Below are positions 1 to 9,940 of a stretch of 64,000 nt of DNA, piece by piece. The stretch is from Malassezia japonica (lineage: Eukaryota > Basidiomycota > Malasseziomycetes > Malasseziales > Malasseziaceae). The notes under the pieces are model-generated. The model saw nothing but the letters and a program-made list of their open reading frames with translations, did not search any database and was not told where the DNA came from. The number at the start of each line of letters is the position of its first letter. The stretch's first letter is position 1. The position numbers and the translations under genes were made by a program. Location of the stretch: positions 496,001 through 560,000 of the forward strand of contig NC_083372.1 in the NCBI RefSeq assembly GCF_029542785.1, written 5' to 3'.

Positions 1-988
1 AGGCCGCAGCCGCTGCGAGCTTTTCGACTGGGTTAGCCATAGTACGTACACGAAATGTCAGTGCACTCAGCACGTCGAGGATGTCCTCACGCAGCTCCCG
101 AAAGGTCAAGGGGTTCTCGAGCAGCTCTTCGAGCGTCGACAGGAGCTGTGTATTGCATGCGTACGAGCCAAATGTCCCGCCGGACGACAGCGACCACAGC
201 GCCCAGGCGCGAACGGCGCGCCGCTGTGCATTGGTATCGCTGCCGCGCATTTCGTGGCGCAGGGTGCGCACCGCCTCTTTCGAGTTGCTTTCCGAGGCGT
301 GGATCATGTCACCGAGAGCGTGCACCCGGCGCCAGTCGTCCGCCTGCGCCTTGGCGTGGCAGAACCCGGCGATTTCGCGCGCGACGAGCCCCTCTTCGCT
401 CAGCTCTTCCTCGTCGCCTCCCACGAGCGGCCGGCGTGCGCCGTCGAGGGCATGGCCGCCTCGTTTCCATTTGAAGAGCCCCGAGGAGCGGTCGCGTGGG
501 CGTGTGCGCGGCTCGTCCTGGTGCTCGCGCCGCGGCACGGGATACACCGGATAGGGATTCGGATCCTCATCGGGGTCCGACGCACTCCGCTGCCGCTGCC
601 GCTGTCCGTCCGCCGGCGCGGGCTCGGGCGGTGCGCGCCGCGCCTGTGCGTCTTCAGCGTTCTTCCACTGAGAAAGGTTCATATCTGGCGCGAATAGAAT
701 GGACGACGCGTCGTGAGGGGGATGCGTTCCACTGCGCTCGCGTCGTGCGCCGAAGCGGAACGGCGCCGAGGCATGCCGGGCTTCGCGCTCGCGCCGCGGC
801 GCTTCGTGTGCGAATTCGCCATAGGATGGATATACTGTGTCATCATGACCCACATCTACAGGATGGGTCGCCCATTCATCGGAATCTGCTCGCACGGACG
901 GTGCCTTGCGGCCCAGGAGCCGGCGCATCCTGCGGGGTCTTAGGCAGGGGCGCGTGGGGAGCACGGCCACGGACGTTCCGTTTGTCAT
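1..988 (-). CDS. VHS-domain protein, N-terminal part (cut by left window edge)
   Basis: The start ATG at 988-986 has an in-frame TAG four codons upstream, so it is the first possible start. Exon 1 runs 988-50; a 22-nt intron (49-28, GTACGT...CTAACCCAG) keeps phase 0, and exon 2 runs on past base 1. The first ~150 residues are Arg/Pro/Glu-rich and look disordered. From about residue 200 the helical pattern of a VHS domain is visible (DMIHASESNSKEAVRTLR, then RRAVRAWALWSL, then LLSTLEELLENP). VHS domains occur in endosomal sorting and actin-linked adaptors such as Vps27, Hse1, Gga and Lsb5. Which of these it is cannot be told without the missing C-terminus; the long N-terminal extension before the VHS domain is atypical. 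An unrelated but similarly folded ENTH-like domain is the alternative. Confidence 0.7.
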   Translation of the reverse strand, partial: MTNGTSVAVLPTRPCLRPRRMRRLLGRKAPSVRADSDEWATHPVDVGHDDTVYPSYGEFAHEAPRREREARHASAPFRFGARRERSGTHPPHDASSILFAPDMNLSQWKNAEDAQARRAPPEPAPADGQRQRQRSASDPDEDPNPYPVYPVPRREHQDEPRTRPRDRSSGLFKWKRGGHALDGARRPLVGGDEEELSEEGLVAREIAGFCHAKAQADDWRRVHALGDMIHASESNSKEAVRTLRHEMRGSDTNAQRRAVRAWALWSLSSGGTFGSYACNTQLLSTLEELLENPLTFRELREDILDVLSALTFRVRTMANPVEKLAAAAA

Positions 989-1531
989 GCTGACTAACTA
1001 GTCTATTTCCACGTGCCAGCGAGCGGCACGCGGGCGAATCAAGGGGGTGTGCATAGTGACGTAAAGCTGCGAAGAATGACGTCGCGAACAAGAAAAGCGC
1101 GAGGCTGGCAGATGCGGCAAGTATCGCATAGTGGACTTGGGTCCGGGGTTGCGTCACCGGTTGCAATTTGGTCGTGCCAATTCCCAGGGAAAGCGAGAAA
1201 CCCTATGCCCGATTTAACCAGTCTGCATACCAATGCAGCGCGGGGGCTTGCCAAGTGCCGAGTAATATAGGGTGGCGGGCATCTAAGGCAAAAAAGAGCG
1301 TCACAAGGGCGCATCTGAGCTCGCCCAAGGGGTGTTAACCCGTGGACGTTTTTGGCATGGGTAAAGTCTTTCAATGTATATATCTGCCGTACCCGAGCTA
1401 GACTTTTTGGACAGCTACTAGCACTTGTGGCAAAGATCACCACCGCTCCCCAGTCGACCTACGCCGTATCCCGCGGTATTGCTCACTGTTCATTTTAGTG
1501 TCTGCCTCGTGCAAACACGCTCGCTGAGCGC
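989..1531. other. 543-bp divergent spacer between VHS gene and kinase gene
   Basis: No coding region is supported here. It must hold the promoters of both flanking genes. A CCACGTGC core lies near 1010-1017 and a TGACGTAA (CRE-like) octamer near 1057-1064. The short frames in it lack family resemblance. Confidence 0.5.
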
Positions 1532-3145
1532 TTGGCCATTATGACCAGCGTAACTCCGCCTCAGCACCGCAACCTTATTGGGACACGGATTGCCGACGGC
1601 CGCCTGGAGCTTCTCTCGGTGCTGGGACTGGGCGCCTATGGCGTTGTCTATCTTGCACGGGATGTCTCCTCATTTCAACACGCACGCAAGTTCCTCGGCG
1701 AGTCGTCGCGAGGGACCAATGGACAAGGCGACTACTACGCCGTAAAGTGCCTTAACAAGGTCGGTCTCGACAATCGCCAGCGCGCTTTCCAGCGCCGCGA
1801 GACACTCTTGCATACCATGACATCCAGCCACCCGAACGTGGTCTCTTTGCATCGCATCATTGACGAACCGCATGATCCCAACGTCTATGTCATCATGGAC
1901 TACTGCCCGGATGGCGATCTCTTCTCGATGATTACCGAGAAGATGCAGTACACCGTGGACCCTGAGCCCTATGTGCGCGACCCGGTTGCCAACGACGGCC
2001 GCCCCATGCCTGAAGACCCTGCCTATACCCGCACCCGCCTTGCTATGGACGTGGTGGTGAAAGACGTCTTCAACCAGATCTTGGATGCCGTGGAACACTG
2101 TCACAACATGGGCATCTACCACCGCGATCTCAAGCCAGAGAACATCCTGTGCATGCAGAACGGACGCCGGGTACTACTGGCCGACTTTGGTCTTGCCACC
2201 GGCGACCGCTGGAGCAACGACTTTGGCTGCGGCAGCTCATTCTACATGGGCCCCGAGTGCCAAGGTGGCCTGTCGGCACGCCTCTCGCACTACAATACCG
2301 CCGCCAACGATGTGTGGTCGCTGGGCGTCATTTTGATCAATCTTATCTGCGGCCGCAACCCGTGGAAGCAGGCCAGCTCCCAGGACGAGACCTTCCGCGA
2401 ATACCTCAAGGACCCCGACTTTATCAAGAAGGTCCTGCCGATCTCGGAGGAGACGAACGCTGTGCTGAAGCGCATTTTTACGTTCCGCTCCGAATCGCGC
2501 TGCTCGATCCGCAGCCTGCGGCGATGGGTGAATGCCATTCCCCGTCTGCAGGCGACCGCGCTCGAACTTTGGCACCGTCACCACTCGGTGCCGATGGTCG
2601 CTACGGACCACCACCAGTCCAAGGCGCAGGTCGAGACAACGCCACGCATTCCGTCCGACGCACTCGCTTCTCTTGTGCCGCAAGAGGACATGGACTCTTC
2701 CGACGTTATTTCGGAGGCGCTGACGCCACCTTCACATTCGTCGGCTGTGCCGAACGCAGGGACGTCGCACTTCTCGCAGCTGTCGCTGGACGACGCATAC
2801 GACCGGTGTGTTCAGGAACAAGCTGCCAAGAGCGCCAAGCGTGCGCCGCTGCGTGACACCGCAATGAACCTCTACTTGGCTACTGTCGACGAGGCCCAGT
2901 CTCTGCGGCCTCATCCGCGCGCCGTGCCCGAGTCGAGCGGCGACCATTTCGCTGCGAAGCCGAAGCCCAACTCCGATCTTCTTATTCCCGATGTGCCGGT
3001 CGACGGTTATTCCGAGACTTCGCAATCAGCAAGCGACACGGATTTCACTTTGACACCTGTCAGCAGCCCCGATGACAGCATGGACGCCAGCAGCATATGG
3101 TGCTCGGGCCCCTGTGAGGCGATTCCGCCCATTGTTGCGCGGTGA
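1532..3145 (+). CDS. Ran1/Ksp1-like serine/threonine protein kinase
   Basis: Intronless 537-residue protein. The kinase domain fills roughly residues 25-345: glycine loop LGLGAYGVVYLAR (31-43), catalytic Lys in YAVKCL (about 72), catalytic loop HRDLKPEN (about 196), DFGLATG, and the activation segment GSSFYMGPECQGG. The last phrase is characteristic of the Ran1/Pat1-Ksp1-Sks1 group of fungal kinases rather than of Snf1 or CDK types. The C-terminal ~190 residues are Ser/Thr/Pro-rich without a recognised domain, as in Ksp1. Pat1 represses meiosis in fission yeast and Ksp1 acts in nutrient signalling; which role applies here is unknown. A second Met four codons in (1541) is an equally good start. 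Its 3' end faces GPI12, and a run of nine T follows the stop. Confidence 0.88.
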   Translation: MAIMTSVTPPQHRNLIGTRIADGRLELLSVLGLGAYGVVYLARDVSSFQHARKFLGESSRGTNGQGDYYAVKCLNKVGLDNRQRAFQRRETLLHTMTSSHPNVVSLHRIIDEPHDPNVYVIMDYCPDGDLFSMITEKMQYTVDPEPYVRDPVANDGRPMPEDPAYTRTRLAMDVVVKDVFNQILDAVEHCHNMGIYHRDLKPENILCMQNGRRVLLADFGLATGDRWSNDFGCGSSFYMGPECQGGLSARLSHYNTAANDVWSLGVILINLICGRNPWKQASSQDETFREYLKDPDFIKKVLPISEETNAVLKRIFTFRSESRCSIRSLRRWVNAIPRLQATALELWHRHHSVPMVATDHHQSKAQVETTPRIPSDALASLVPQEDMDSSDVISEALTPPSHSSAVPNAGTSHFSQLSLDDAYDRCVQEQAAKSAKRAPLRDTAMNLYLATVDEAQSLRPHPRAVPESSGDHFAAKPKPNSDLLIPDVPVDGYSETSQSASDTDFTLTPVSSPDDSMDASSIWCSGPCEAIPPIVAR

Positions 3146-3244
3146 GCCTTGGCCGATCACCGGAAGCGTCCGCCGCTTTTTTTTTGCATGCCTCCCAAAA
3201 TTGTGTAATGACCAGGCACGGTTAATGATGAGATGATGAATTGA

Positions 3245-4088
3245 TCAAGAATGATCTATAGATACCGCATTTACATGCATGTAGCTAGAGAATAGCACGT
3301 ACAAATACCGAAACCACACCAACTGCGACGCGTGCTCGCGCATCGCCGCGAGCGAGCGCCCATACTCGATCGGGTGCGCGAGCGTCTGCAGCCCGCGCTG
3401 GGGCCACAGGCGATCCCACATCGCGGCGGCGATGCCGGTGTACTTGCTCGCGACGCTGCGTGTATCCAGGGAAAGAACGTCTAGGCGGGGTATCTTTGCG
3501 ACCGATTGCACGCGCCTTGCGCCGAAATGGACTGCCATGTGGTTGGGGTGGCCCGATACGCCATGTGCATCGAATGTCAAGATCTGTGTAAGTTTCAATG
3601 ACGTACTGCATCGGCGTTCTGTACAGCCAAGTGATCGGCAATGCGTTGGGCGACGTAATCGGCGTCCCATACGGTCGTCATGCCATCCTGAAGGAGCCTG
3701 TGTAAGAAGCATGACGTACGCATCGTCGAGGCATGTCACGTTTTCCCGCGGCACGCCCAACACCCCGTAGCTTGCAACGAGTTCTGCCTGCCTCCTTACG
3801 CCGAGCCCGTCGGCATTCCCTGTGTAAGCCGCGCGGCGTACCTTGCGAGAGGCACAAGGCCGAAAGGGACACGTTGTGCGCCAACAGCGCTTGCAGCGTC
3901 GGGCCGAAAAACATGCACTCGTCGTCGGGGTGCGCGGTGACGACGAGCACATGCTTCCACGGAAGCACAGCCACCGGCGCACCATCCAGGAGCATACCAC
4001 AGAAAAGGGATTCTACGAAAAGACCCACTACGACCAGCACGGCGCCGAGGCGCAGCGCACGGCGCACGGCGCACCGGAGGAGGTCCAT
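3245..4088 (-). CDS. GPI12: N-acetylglucosaminyl-phosphatidylinositol de-N-acetylase (GPI12/PIG-L)
   Basis: Second step of GPI-anchor synthesis: removes acetate from GlcNAc-PI at the ER membrane. Four exons: 4088-3842, 3819-3720, 3697-3607 and 3583-3245, separated by introns of 22, 22 and 23 nt, giving 258 residues. An N-terminal membrane segment (about 13-30) is followed by the metal-binding HPDDE motif (VVTAHPDDECMFFGP), then NADGLG and TFDAHGVSGHPNH, which hold the other family histidines; the end WFRYLYVLFSSYM matches the family C-terminus. The exon 1-2 and 2-3 joins restore the conserved LSQG-NADGLG and LDDA-LLQDGM phrases. OPI3 lies upstream on the same strand, only 41 bp away. Confidence 0.93.
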
Positions 4089-4129
4089 GGTGGAGGTGCG
4101 TATCCCTCCGTGCGGCACGGCGGGGACAG

Positions 4130-4939
4130 CTACTGCACGTGGCGCTTGGACTGCGAGCGCGTGCCGTAGGCGCGCGCCGAGGACGAGGCGGTGGCCCTGG
4201 CCGGCGTCGAGGCCGTGTTGGCACTCGCCGACTTGCGCTCGGCCGCCTCCTTGTAGATGTTGGCGGTGAAAGGACTGGGTAAGCTCGGCGACGTACCCCT
4301 CGAAGCGCAGCGCGATCGCATAGGTCACCCACACGATGACGCTCAGCAAGAGACCGGCGGGCTTGGCGTACCACAGGGCGACGGCGACAAAGTTGGCGGT
4401 GCTGCCGACGTACATCGGGTCACTCACGACATTAAAAGGGAAGCCGGTCACCATCTCGTCCATGAGGATGCCAAAGTAGTCGCCGAGGTAGGTGCCAGTC
4501 ACGCCCAGCACCCACATAGACGACACGACGAGCACGCTGCCGAACGCAAACAGCGCGACCGCCACCGCGCGCACCGCCGGGTGCTCGAGCGGGGCGTAGG
4601 TCGGCTGGAGGGACAGTGCGTTGTTGTACAGGTGGTCGCGCAAGATACCCAGCGAAAAGATGGTCACCGCGAGGATGTAGCATCCCAAATAGGGCCTATT
4701 GCCCAGCAGGCGCGTCAGCGTGCGGTTGTGGTGTTCTGCGTAAGTCGGGCGACCTACCATTCTGCGCGAATACGTTCCAGAACGTGGGGTTGAACAGGCT
4801 GCGTCAGACCCTGTACGTACATCGAAGCGACCGCAATCCACAGCGTCGGCTGTCCAAAATCGACAATGCCCGCAATCTCGTACGGGCCCGTAGGGCGGCC
4901 AAACACCTTTTCGTACACCTCGTTCACAACACGCGCCAT
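4130..4939 (-). CDS. OPI3: Phosphatidyl-N-methylethanolamine N-methyltransferase (OPI3/PEMT)
   Basis: Carries out the last methylations of phosphatidylethanolamine to phosphatidylcholine with S-adenosylmethionine in the ER. Four exons (4939-4821, 4798-4758, 4735-4297, 4274-4130) separated by three introns of exactly 22 nt, 247 residues. Splicing restores family phrases: ILFNPTFWNVFAQNE across exons 1-2-3 and RFEGPFTANIYKEAAER across exons 3-4. The core GTYLGDYFGILMDE...VTGFPFNV is the phospholipid methyltransferase signature. Without splicing, a frame runs falsely into GPI12; the two are separate genes. Divergent from RPN9 with a 51-bp spacer. Confidence 0.95.
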
Positions 4940-4990
4940 GGCAGTGGGGAAAGAGGATGACTAATCGGCGCTTGCGTCACTTTCACGACG

Positions 4991-6142
4991 ATGGCGGAGA
5001 CGTACCTCGACGGGGTGCTGAGCAGCACGGCGACGCCCGCCGAGCTGCGGCCTTTCTACGAACAGTTCCGCGATCTTCACAGCAAGCGGCTATGGTACCA
5101 GCTTACTTTGCTCATCGATGAGTTCCTGCGCCACCCCGCGTCGCAAAAAGGCACCCAGCAAATCGACCTGTACGAAAACTTTGTGCGCACCTTTGCTAAG
5201 AACATCAACCACTTGAAGCTCGCGAGCTTTGGCGTGATTGTCTCGCGCCAGTTCTCGGATGCGGCCAAGGCACACGAGTTTTTGAGCGCGCTCGCCGACG
5301 AGTCGGAAAAGAACGACGTGCGCGACGCGTACGTCCTCCTCGCCATGGAGGCCGCGCACTTCCAGCTGCTCCTCGGCGATGTCGCGGCGACCAAGACGGC
5401 GATGGACAAGTGCGCCAAGATGCTGGAGGAGTTTAGCTCCGTCGAGCCCGTCGTCCACGCGAGTTTCTACCGCGTGAGCGGCAACTACTACAAGAGCAAG
5501 GCCGAGTACGCGGACTACTACCGCAACTTTTTGCTCTTCCTTGCGTGCATCAATGTCGAGACGGAGATGAGCGCGGCGGAGCAGGTAGAATGCGCGCACG
5601 ATCTCGGCATCTCGGCGCTGCTCGGCGATACGATCTACCACTTTGGCGAGCTGCTCCTGCACCCGATCCTCGCCTCGCTCAAGGGCACCGAGAACGAGTG
5701 GATCAGCGAGCTACTCTTTGCGTTTAATGCGGGCGACATTGGCCGCTTTGAGTCGCTCCTGCCCCGTCTCGCCCAGGAGCCGATCCTCGAGACGAACGTC
5801 GCGTTCCTGCGCCAAAAGATCTGCCTCATGGCCCTCATCGAAAACGTCTTTAGGCGCTCGACCGACGACCGTACCCTCTCGTTCGAGACGATCGCCAAGG
5901 AGACGCATATCCCGGTCGACGAGGTCGAGCACCTCGTGATGAAGGCGCTTTGCCTCCAGCTCATCCGCGGCAACATCGACGAGGCGGAGCAGCTCGTGCG
6001 CATCTCGTGGGTCCAGCCGCGCGTGCTCGACAACGGCCAGACGAATGCGCTCCTGCAGCGCCTCTCGGGCTGGTGCGACCGCGTGCAGCAGGTCTCCGAG
6101 TTCGTCCAGACCCAGTCGCCGGAACTCTTTGCGAACGCGTAG
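4991..6142 (+). CDS. RPN9: 26S proteasome lid subunit Rpn9 (PSMD13)
   Basis: Intronless, 383 residues, close to the family length. Alpha-helical N-terminal repeats are followed by a PCI domain (about 180-350; HIPVDEVEHLVMKALCLQLIRG is the winged-helix part). Rpn9 is a structural PCI subunit of the 19S lid. It ends 20 bp before the start of ALO1 on the same strand. One of four proteasome genes in this window. Confidence 0.95.
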   Translation: MAETYLDGVLSSTATPAELRPFYEQFRDLHSKRLWYQLTLLIDEFLRHPASQKGTQQIDLYENFVRTFAKNINHLKLASFGVIVSRQFSDAAKAHEFLSALADESEKNDVRDAYVLLAMEAAHFQLLLGDVAATKTAMDKCAKMLEEFSSVEPVVHASFYRVSGNYYKSKAEYADYYRNFLLFLACINVETEMSAAEQVECAHDLGISALLGDTIYHFGELLLHPILASLKGTENEWISELLFAFNAGDIGRFESLLPRLAQEPILETNVAFLRQKICLMALIENVFRRSTDDRTLSFETIAKETHIPVDEVEHLVMKALCLQLIRGNIDEAEQLVRISWVQPRVLDNGQTNALLQRLSGWCDRVQQVSEFVQTQSPELFANA

Positions 6143-6162
6143 CCCATAGCTCTTACCTCCAC

Positions 6163-8070
6163 ATGAAGCACAGCGTGGACCACCGGCAGGCGCCGGCGCC
6201 AGGGATCGGCGCACGGAGCGCACACCCGCCCCCTGCCTTTGCGCAGGCCGTCTCGACGTCGGCGCTCGAGGCGATCGTCGCTCCGATCGCCGTGCCGCGC
6301 TCGGCATCCGCCGCGCACTTCCAGACGTGGGGGCGCGTGTACCACTCGGATGCCTCGACGCACGACGGCGCCTTTTCGCATACCGAGCGCCGGGTCTTTT
6401 TGCCAAACTCGGTCGAACAGGTCGTTGCTATCCTTGAGCTGGCGCGCAGGGGCGGGAGTGATGGCACAGAGCCGATTTCTGTGCGTGCCATCGGACGCGT
6501 GCACAGCCCGAGCGACCTGCCTTTTTCGCTCGGCTGGAGCATCCGCATGGACGAGCTGCAAGGCGTCGTCCAGGTCGATGCAGACGCGCTCACTGTGACT
6601 GTGCTCGGCGGGACGTACCTCGAAACGATCAACAAGCTCCTCGCGGCGCACGACCCGCCGCTCGGCATGCACAACCTCGGCTCGATTTCCGAGCAGACCA
6701 TTGCGGGCGCCATCTCTACGGCGACTCACGGATCGGGTATCCACTTTCCGGTGCTCTCGGCAAACGTGCGCCAGATGGAGCTGGTGTGTGCGCTGCCAAA
6801 CGGCACCACGGTCGTGACGTGCAGCCGCACAGAACGCCCGGACCTCTTTAACGCGACGCTGTGTGGCCTCGGCGCGACGGGTATCATTGTCTCGGTCACG
6901 CTCTCGGTCGAGCACGCGTTCCGTCTCGAGCAGGTGACCGAAGATGCGCCGCTCGACCTTCTCCTCGGCCCCGCCCCAGCGCGCCTCTCACTCCAGCCGG
7001 AAATCCTCGCGCGCGAGGCGTACTCGACCTTTACCAAGAACCCCGCGGCGCTCGGCGTGCTGCTCGCCGCCGGCGTGCCACTGCCGCCAGCCCCGCACTA
7101 TGTGCCCCCGCCCAAGTCACGGGCCGCTAGCGAGGTCTATCCTTTTACGCCCGTCGACCAAATCCCGGTGCAGCCCGTGGACTGGAATACAGGCGTCGAG
7201 ACGCAGCGTGTGCAGCGCCGCATCGAGGAGCTGGTCAACTCTGCAGAGCATGTGCGCCTTCTCATCTTTCCCCAGGCCGAGATGGCGACGATCAGCCGCG
7301 CGCGGCGCACGGACAAGCCGGCTGAGCCACAGAGCGCCGCACAGGCGATCTACTTCCGTGCGGTGCACTACCACCTGACGCAAGCGCTGCTCTTTGGTGC
7401 GCGCTTCCACCACACGCTTCCTCCGCGCGTCGCGCGTGCCGTGTACCGCCTGACCCATCCGCGCCCCCCCGCGGAGCCGCGCGAGTCCGGAAGTGCGCCG
7501 CCGGTGCCTGGCATTGAGCCGCTCTCGACGTCCTCTGCACTGTCGGTGCGCGTCGACGATGCACCGAAAGTATTCAACTTTGACTGCCTCTTTCCGCAGT
7601 ACACCTACGAGTACGCCATCCCGTACGAGTACGCCGGCGCGGCGCTCTGTGCGCTGCGCACCTGGCTTGACGAGGAGCACGCGCGTGAAGACGGCGTGCG
7701 TCCCCACTTTCCGGTCGAGGTGCGCTTTGTCGATGCGGACGGCATCTGGCTGAGCCACTGCTACGGCCGCAAAACGTGCTTCATTGGTGTAATCCAGTTC
7801 CGGCCGTACGACCTGCCGACCAGCTACCGAGTGCTGTTCCAGCGCTTCGAGGCGCTGATGCGCCAATTTGACGGGCGCCCCCACTGGGCCAAGACGCACA
7901 CATCGTACCGCGCCGAGCTCAAGGAGCGCTACCCCCACCTCGACGACTGGCTCGCGGTGCAGGCCGCGTACGACCCCGAGCGCATGCTTGTCAACCCCTA
8001 TGTCGCGCGCCACCTGCTGGACGAGCACGGAGCGGGCCGCCGTAGCGTCTTCCGCAAGAGCCGCATGTAG
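6163..8070 (+). CDS. ALO1: D-arabinono-1,4-lactone oxidase (ALO1)
   Basis: FAD-dependent mitochondrial oxidase making D-erythroascorbate, the fungal ascorbate analogue. Intronless, 635 residues from ATG 6163; a frame open further upstream runs inside RPN9 and is not used. The FAD-binding domain shows AIGRVHSPSDL (the family's flavin-linking His region), GLGATGIIVSVTLSVE and THGSGIHFP; the C-terminal ALO domain ends ...DPERMLVNPYV. About 90 residues longer than yeast Alo1, from inserts around residues 430-460 (Pro/Ser-rich). Confidence 0.93.
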   Translation: MKHSVDHRQAPAPGIGARSAHPPPAFAQAVSTSALEAIVAPIAVPRSASAAHFQTWGRVYHSDASTHDGAFSHTERRVFLPNSVEQVVAILELARRGGSDGTEPISVRAIGRVHSPSDLPFSLGWSIRMDELQGVVQVDADALTVTVLGGTYLETINKLLAAHDPPLGMHNLGSISEQTIAGAISTATHGSGIHFPVLSANVRQMELVCALPNGTTVVTCSRTERPDLFNATLCGLGATGIIVSVTLSVEHAFRLEQVTEDAPLDLLLGPAPARLSLQPEILAREAYSTFTKNPAALGVLLAAGVPLPPAPHYVPPPKSRAASEVYPFTPVDQIPVQPVDWNTGVETQRVQRRIEELVNSAEHVRLLIFPQAEMATISRARRTDKPAEPQSAAQAIYFRAVHYHLTQALLFGARFHHTLPPRVARAVYRLTHPRPPAEPRESGSAPPVPGIEPLSTSSALSVRVDDAPKVFNFDCLFPQYTYEYAIPYEYAGAALCALRTWLDEEHAREDGVRPHFPVEVRFVDADGIWLSHCYGRKTCFIGVIQFRPYDLPTSYRVLFQRFEALMRQFDGRPHWAKTHTSYRAELKERYPHLDDWLAVQAAYDPERMLVNPYVARHLLDEHGAGRRSVFRKSRM

Positions 8071-8176
8071 TCTTGTAGCCCTGCATCCCTCCGTGCCTGC
8101 CGATCTCCCCCCGAGGCGCTTGGGCCACCATGTGGAGGTATCCGATCTTATCGTGATACAGTGTCTGCATATCGGT

Positions 8177-8190
8177 ATGCATGCATGCAT
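8177..8190. repeat. 14-bp perfect palindrome (ATGCATGCATGCAT)
   Basis: Lies in the 151-bp spacer between the convergent 3' ends of ALO1 and PDI1. Seen directly; function unknown, possibly part of 3'-end formation on either strand. Confidence 0.5.
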
Positions 8191-8221
8191 ATCAGATTCA
8201 GTGCTTGGTGCGTCTATGGCG

Positions 8222-9733
8222 TTAGAGCTCGTCGTGGGCGGCCGTCGACTCGGTCGCGGCGCTGGCGCTGGTGCTGCCAGTCGGCACCGGCGAGGCCTTG
8301 TGCGTGCCCTTGGAGGCGATGAACTCGACCAGCGACTCGAGGGTGCGGTCGCCCTCGTACTGGATGAGCTTGCGCTCGCCCTTGCCCGCGGGCTTCAGGA
8401 GCAGGGTCGGGAAGCCCTGGAGCGTGATCTCGGCGTGCGGCGGCACGTCGTTCGCAGTGCCGTCCATCTTGACGACGGACACCTGCTTGGCCGTCTCGGG
8501 GTTGGCCGCGTAGCTCTCCGCGAGCTTCTCGTAGGTCGGCGCGAGGTTCTTGCAGTGGCCGCACCACGGCGCGTACAGCTCCAGGAGCACGTCCTTGTCG
8601 TCGGCGAACACGTACTTGTCAAACTCATCAGCCACGACCTCGATCACGGCGCCCTGCGTATCGGGGATCGGCGCGCTCTTCACGCTCGGCTTGAGCTTGC
8701 CGTTGGCAAATTGCGTCACGAACGACTTGACATTCGACACAACGTCCTTGCCCATCTCGTTCAGGGGGTACTTGGCACCGTTCTCCATGTCCTGAATGAC
8801 AAACGCGGGCCAGCTCTCACCCTTGAGGTTGAGCGCCTTGGCGTGACTGCCAAACTTCACGGCGTCGATCCAGACCATGTTGAGCTTGCCGCGGACGTCC
8901 TTGGCAACCTGCGCGAGCTTCTTGACCTCCTCCTCGCGCGTGCTCGACTCGGGCTCGACAAAGTAGTAGGCAAGAGGGAGGCCCGACTGGGCGTAATGGC
9001 CAAAGTTCTCGGCAGACACCTCGTCGATGAGCGGGAGCGACTCGGTCGTGACAAACTCCTCAATCTCCTCGGCGGTGAGCGCCTTGCCCTTGGCTTGGTG
9101 CACAACTTGCGGCTCGTCAAAGGTGCGGTACACTACGAGTGACGGGAACTTGGCACCGGCGCTCGCAGCAAGCTCCTTGCTGCTCGAGATACCAGTGACG
9201 AACGAGTCACGGTTCTCCTCACCAAACTTGTTCACGGCATTGTTCGAGGCCTTGTCGTTCTCGTCCACGTAGGCAACCACCACAAAGCGGTCCTTCTTCT
9301 TCAGGTCCTCGAGGTTCTCGGGGGTAACGGCAGAAACAGCAGGGAGCTGCTGCTTGAGCATGTAGCTTACAATGCCCTCCTTCTTGCGGGTACCGGCGTA
9401 GGGCGAAGGGGTACCGTTGCGGAACACCTTGAGGGTGGGGAAGCCGCTGACGCCCTGGTCGGTGCAGAGCGCCTCCTCCTGCGTGCAGTCGACCTTGGCG
9501 AGCTTCACGTTCTGGGGCAGAAGCTCCGTGGCAGCCGACTCGTAGTGCGGCGCAAGCGCCTGGCAGTGGCCACACCATGGGGCGAAGAACTCGACCAGGG
9601 CCAGGGGCTCGTTCGCGACCCACTTGTCAAAGGCCGAGGTCGTCAGAGAGACGACATCCGACTTCTCTTCCGAAGCATATACGCTGACAGCAGCGAGCGT
9701 GGCAGCAGCAACAATCTGGGAGAATCCACGCAT
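8222..9733 (-). CDS. PDI1: Protein disulfide isomerase (PDI1)
   Basis: ER oxidoreductase forming and rearranging disulfides. Intronless, 503 residues. Order: signal peptide (1-20, ending VSVYA), thioredoxin domain a with WCGHCQ (about 52-57), two inactive thioredoxin-like domains, domain a' with WCGHCK (about 390), an Ala/Ser-rich linker and the ER-retrieval tail HDEL. All four active-site cysteines are present. Divergent from CDC24. Confidence 0.97.
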   Translation of the reverse strand: MRGFSQIVAAATLAAVSVYASEEKSDVVSLTTSAFDKWVANEPLALVEFFAPWCGHCQALAPHYESAATELLPQNVKLAKVDCTQEEALCTDQGVSGFPTLKVFRNGTPSPYAGTRKKEGIVSYMLKQQLPAVSAVTPENLEDLKKKDRFVVVAYVDENDKASNNAVNKFGEENRDSFVTGISSSKELAASAGAKFPSLVVYRTFDEPQVVHQAKGKALTAEEIEEFVTTESLPLIDEVSAENFGHYAQSGLPLAYYFVEPESSTREEEVKKLAQVAKDVRGKLNMVWIDAVKFGSHAKALNLKGESWPAFVIQDMENGAKYPLNEMGKDVVSNVKSFVTQFANGKLKPSVKSAPIPDTQGAVIEVVADEFDKYVFADDKDVLLELYAPWCGHCKNLAPTYEKLAESYAANPETAKQVSVVKMDGTANDVPPHAEITLQGFPTLLLKPAGKGERKLIQYEGDRTLESLVEFIASKGTHKASPVPTGSTSASAATESTAAHDEL

Positions 9734-9940
9734 CGTGTTGGAACGCTACGCTGGAACGGCGCTCGGTTCGGGTGGAGGCCACGGTGGAAGTGCTCCACGT
9801 GGTGCACGTGATGACGCAAGGGTCTGAAGCGAACGGGGGTCGTGCACCGGGGCCGCTGGCAGCGATCATTGCGCATTTGACCAATCAAAGCGCTTTGTGA
9901 CTTCTCGTCGTCCTCGCCACTACCCCAGTCGGTCGCAGCA
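9734..9940. promoter_or_regulatory. Divergent PDI1/CDC24 promoter with two CACGTG boxes
   Basis: 207 bp shared upstream region. CCACGTGG at 9794-9801 and GCACGTGA at 9803-9810 lie side by side, a paired arrangement of bHLH (Cbf1-type) sites; TGACGCAA follows directly. Site function is inferred from sequence only. Confidence 0.45.

Noticed and set aside
1039..1443. 134-codon minus-strand frame in the VHS/kinase spacer
   Set aside because: No similarity, starts from a non-ATG codon and lies in a region needed as a divergent promoter.
3678..4841. One 387-codon frame that seems to fuse a methyltransferase to a de-N-acetylase
   Set aside because: The fusion arises only because the 22-nt OPI3 introns are not removed; splicing gives complete OPI3 and GPI12 with separate starts and stops.
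7868..9142. 424-codon plus-strand frame opposite PDI1
   Set aside because: Shadow of PDI1; crosses the ALO1 stop and matches nothing.
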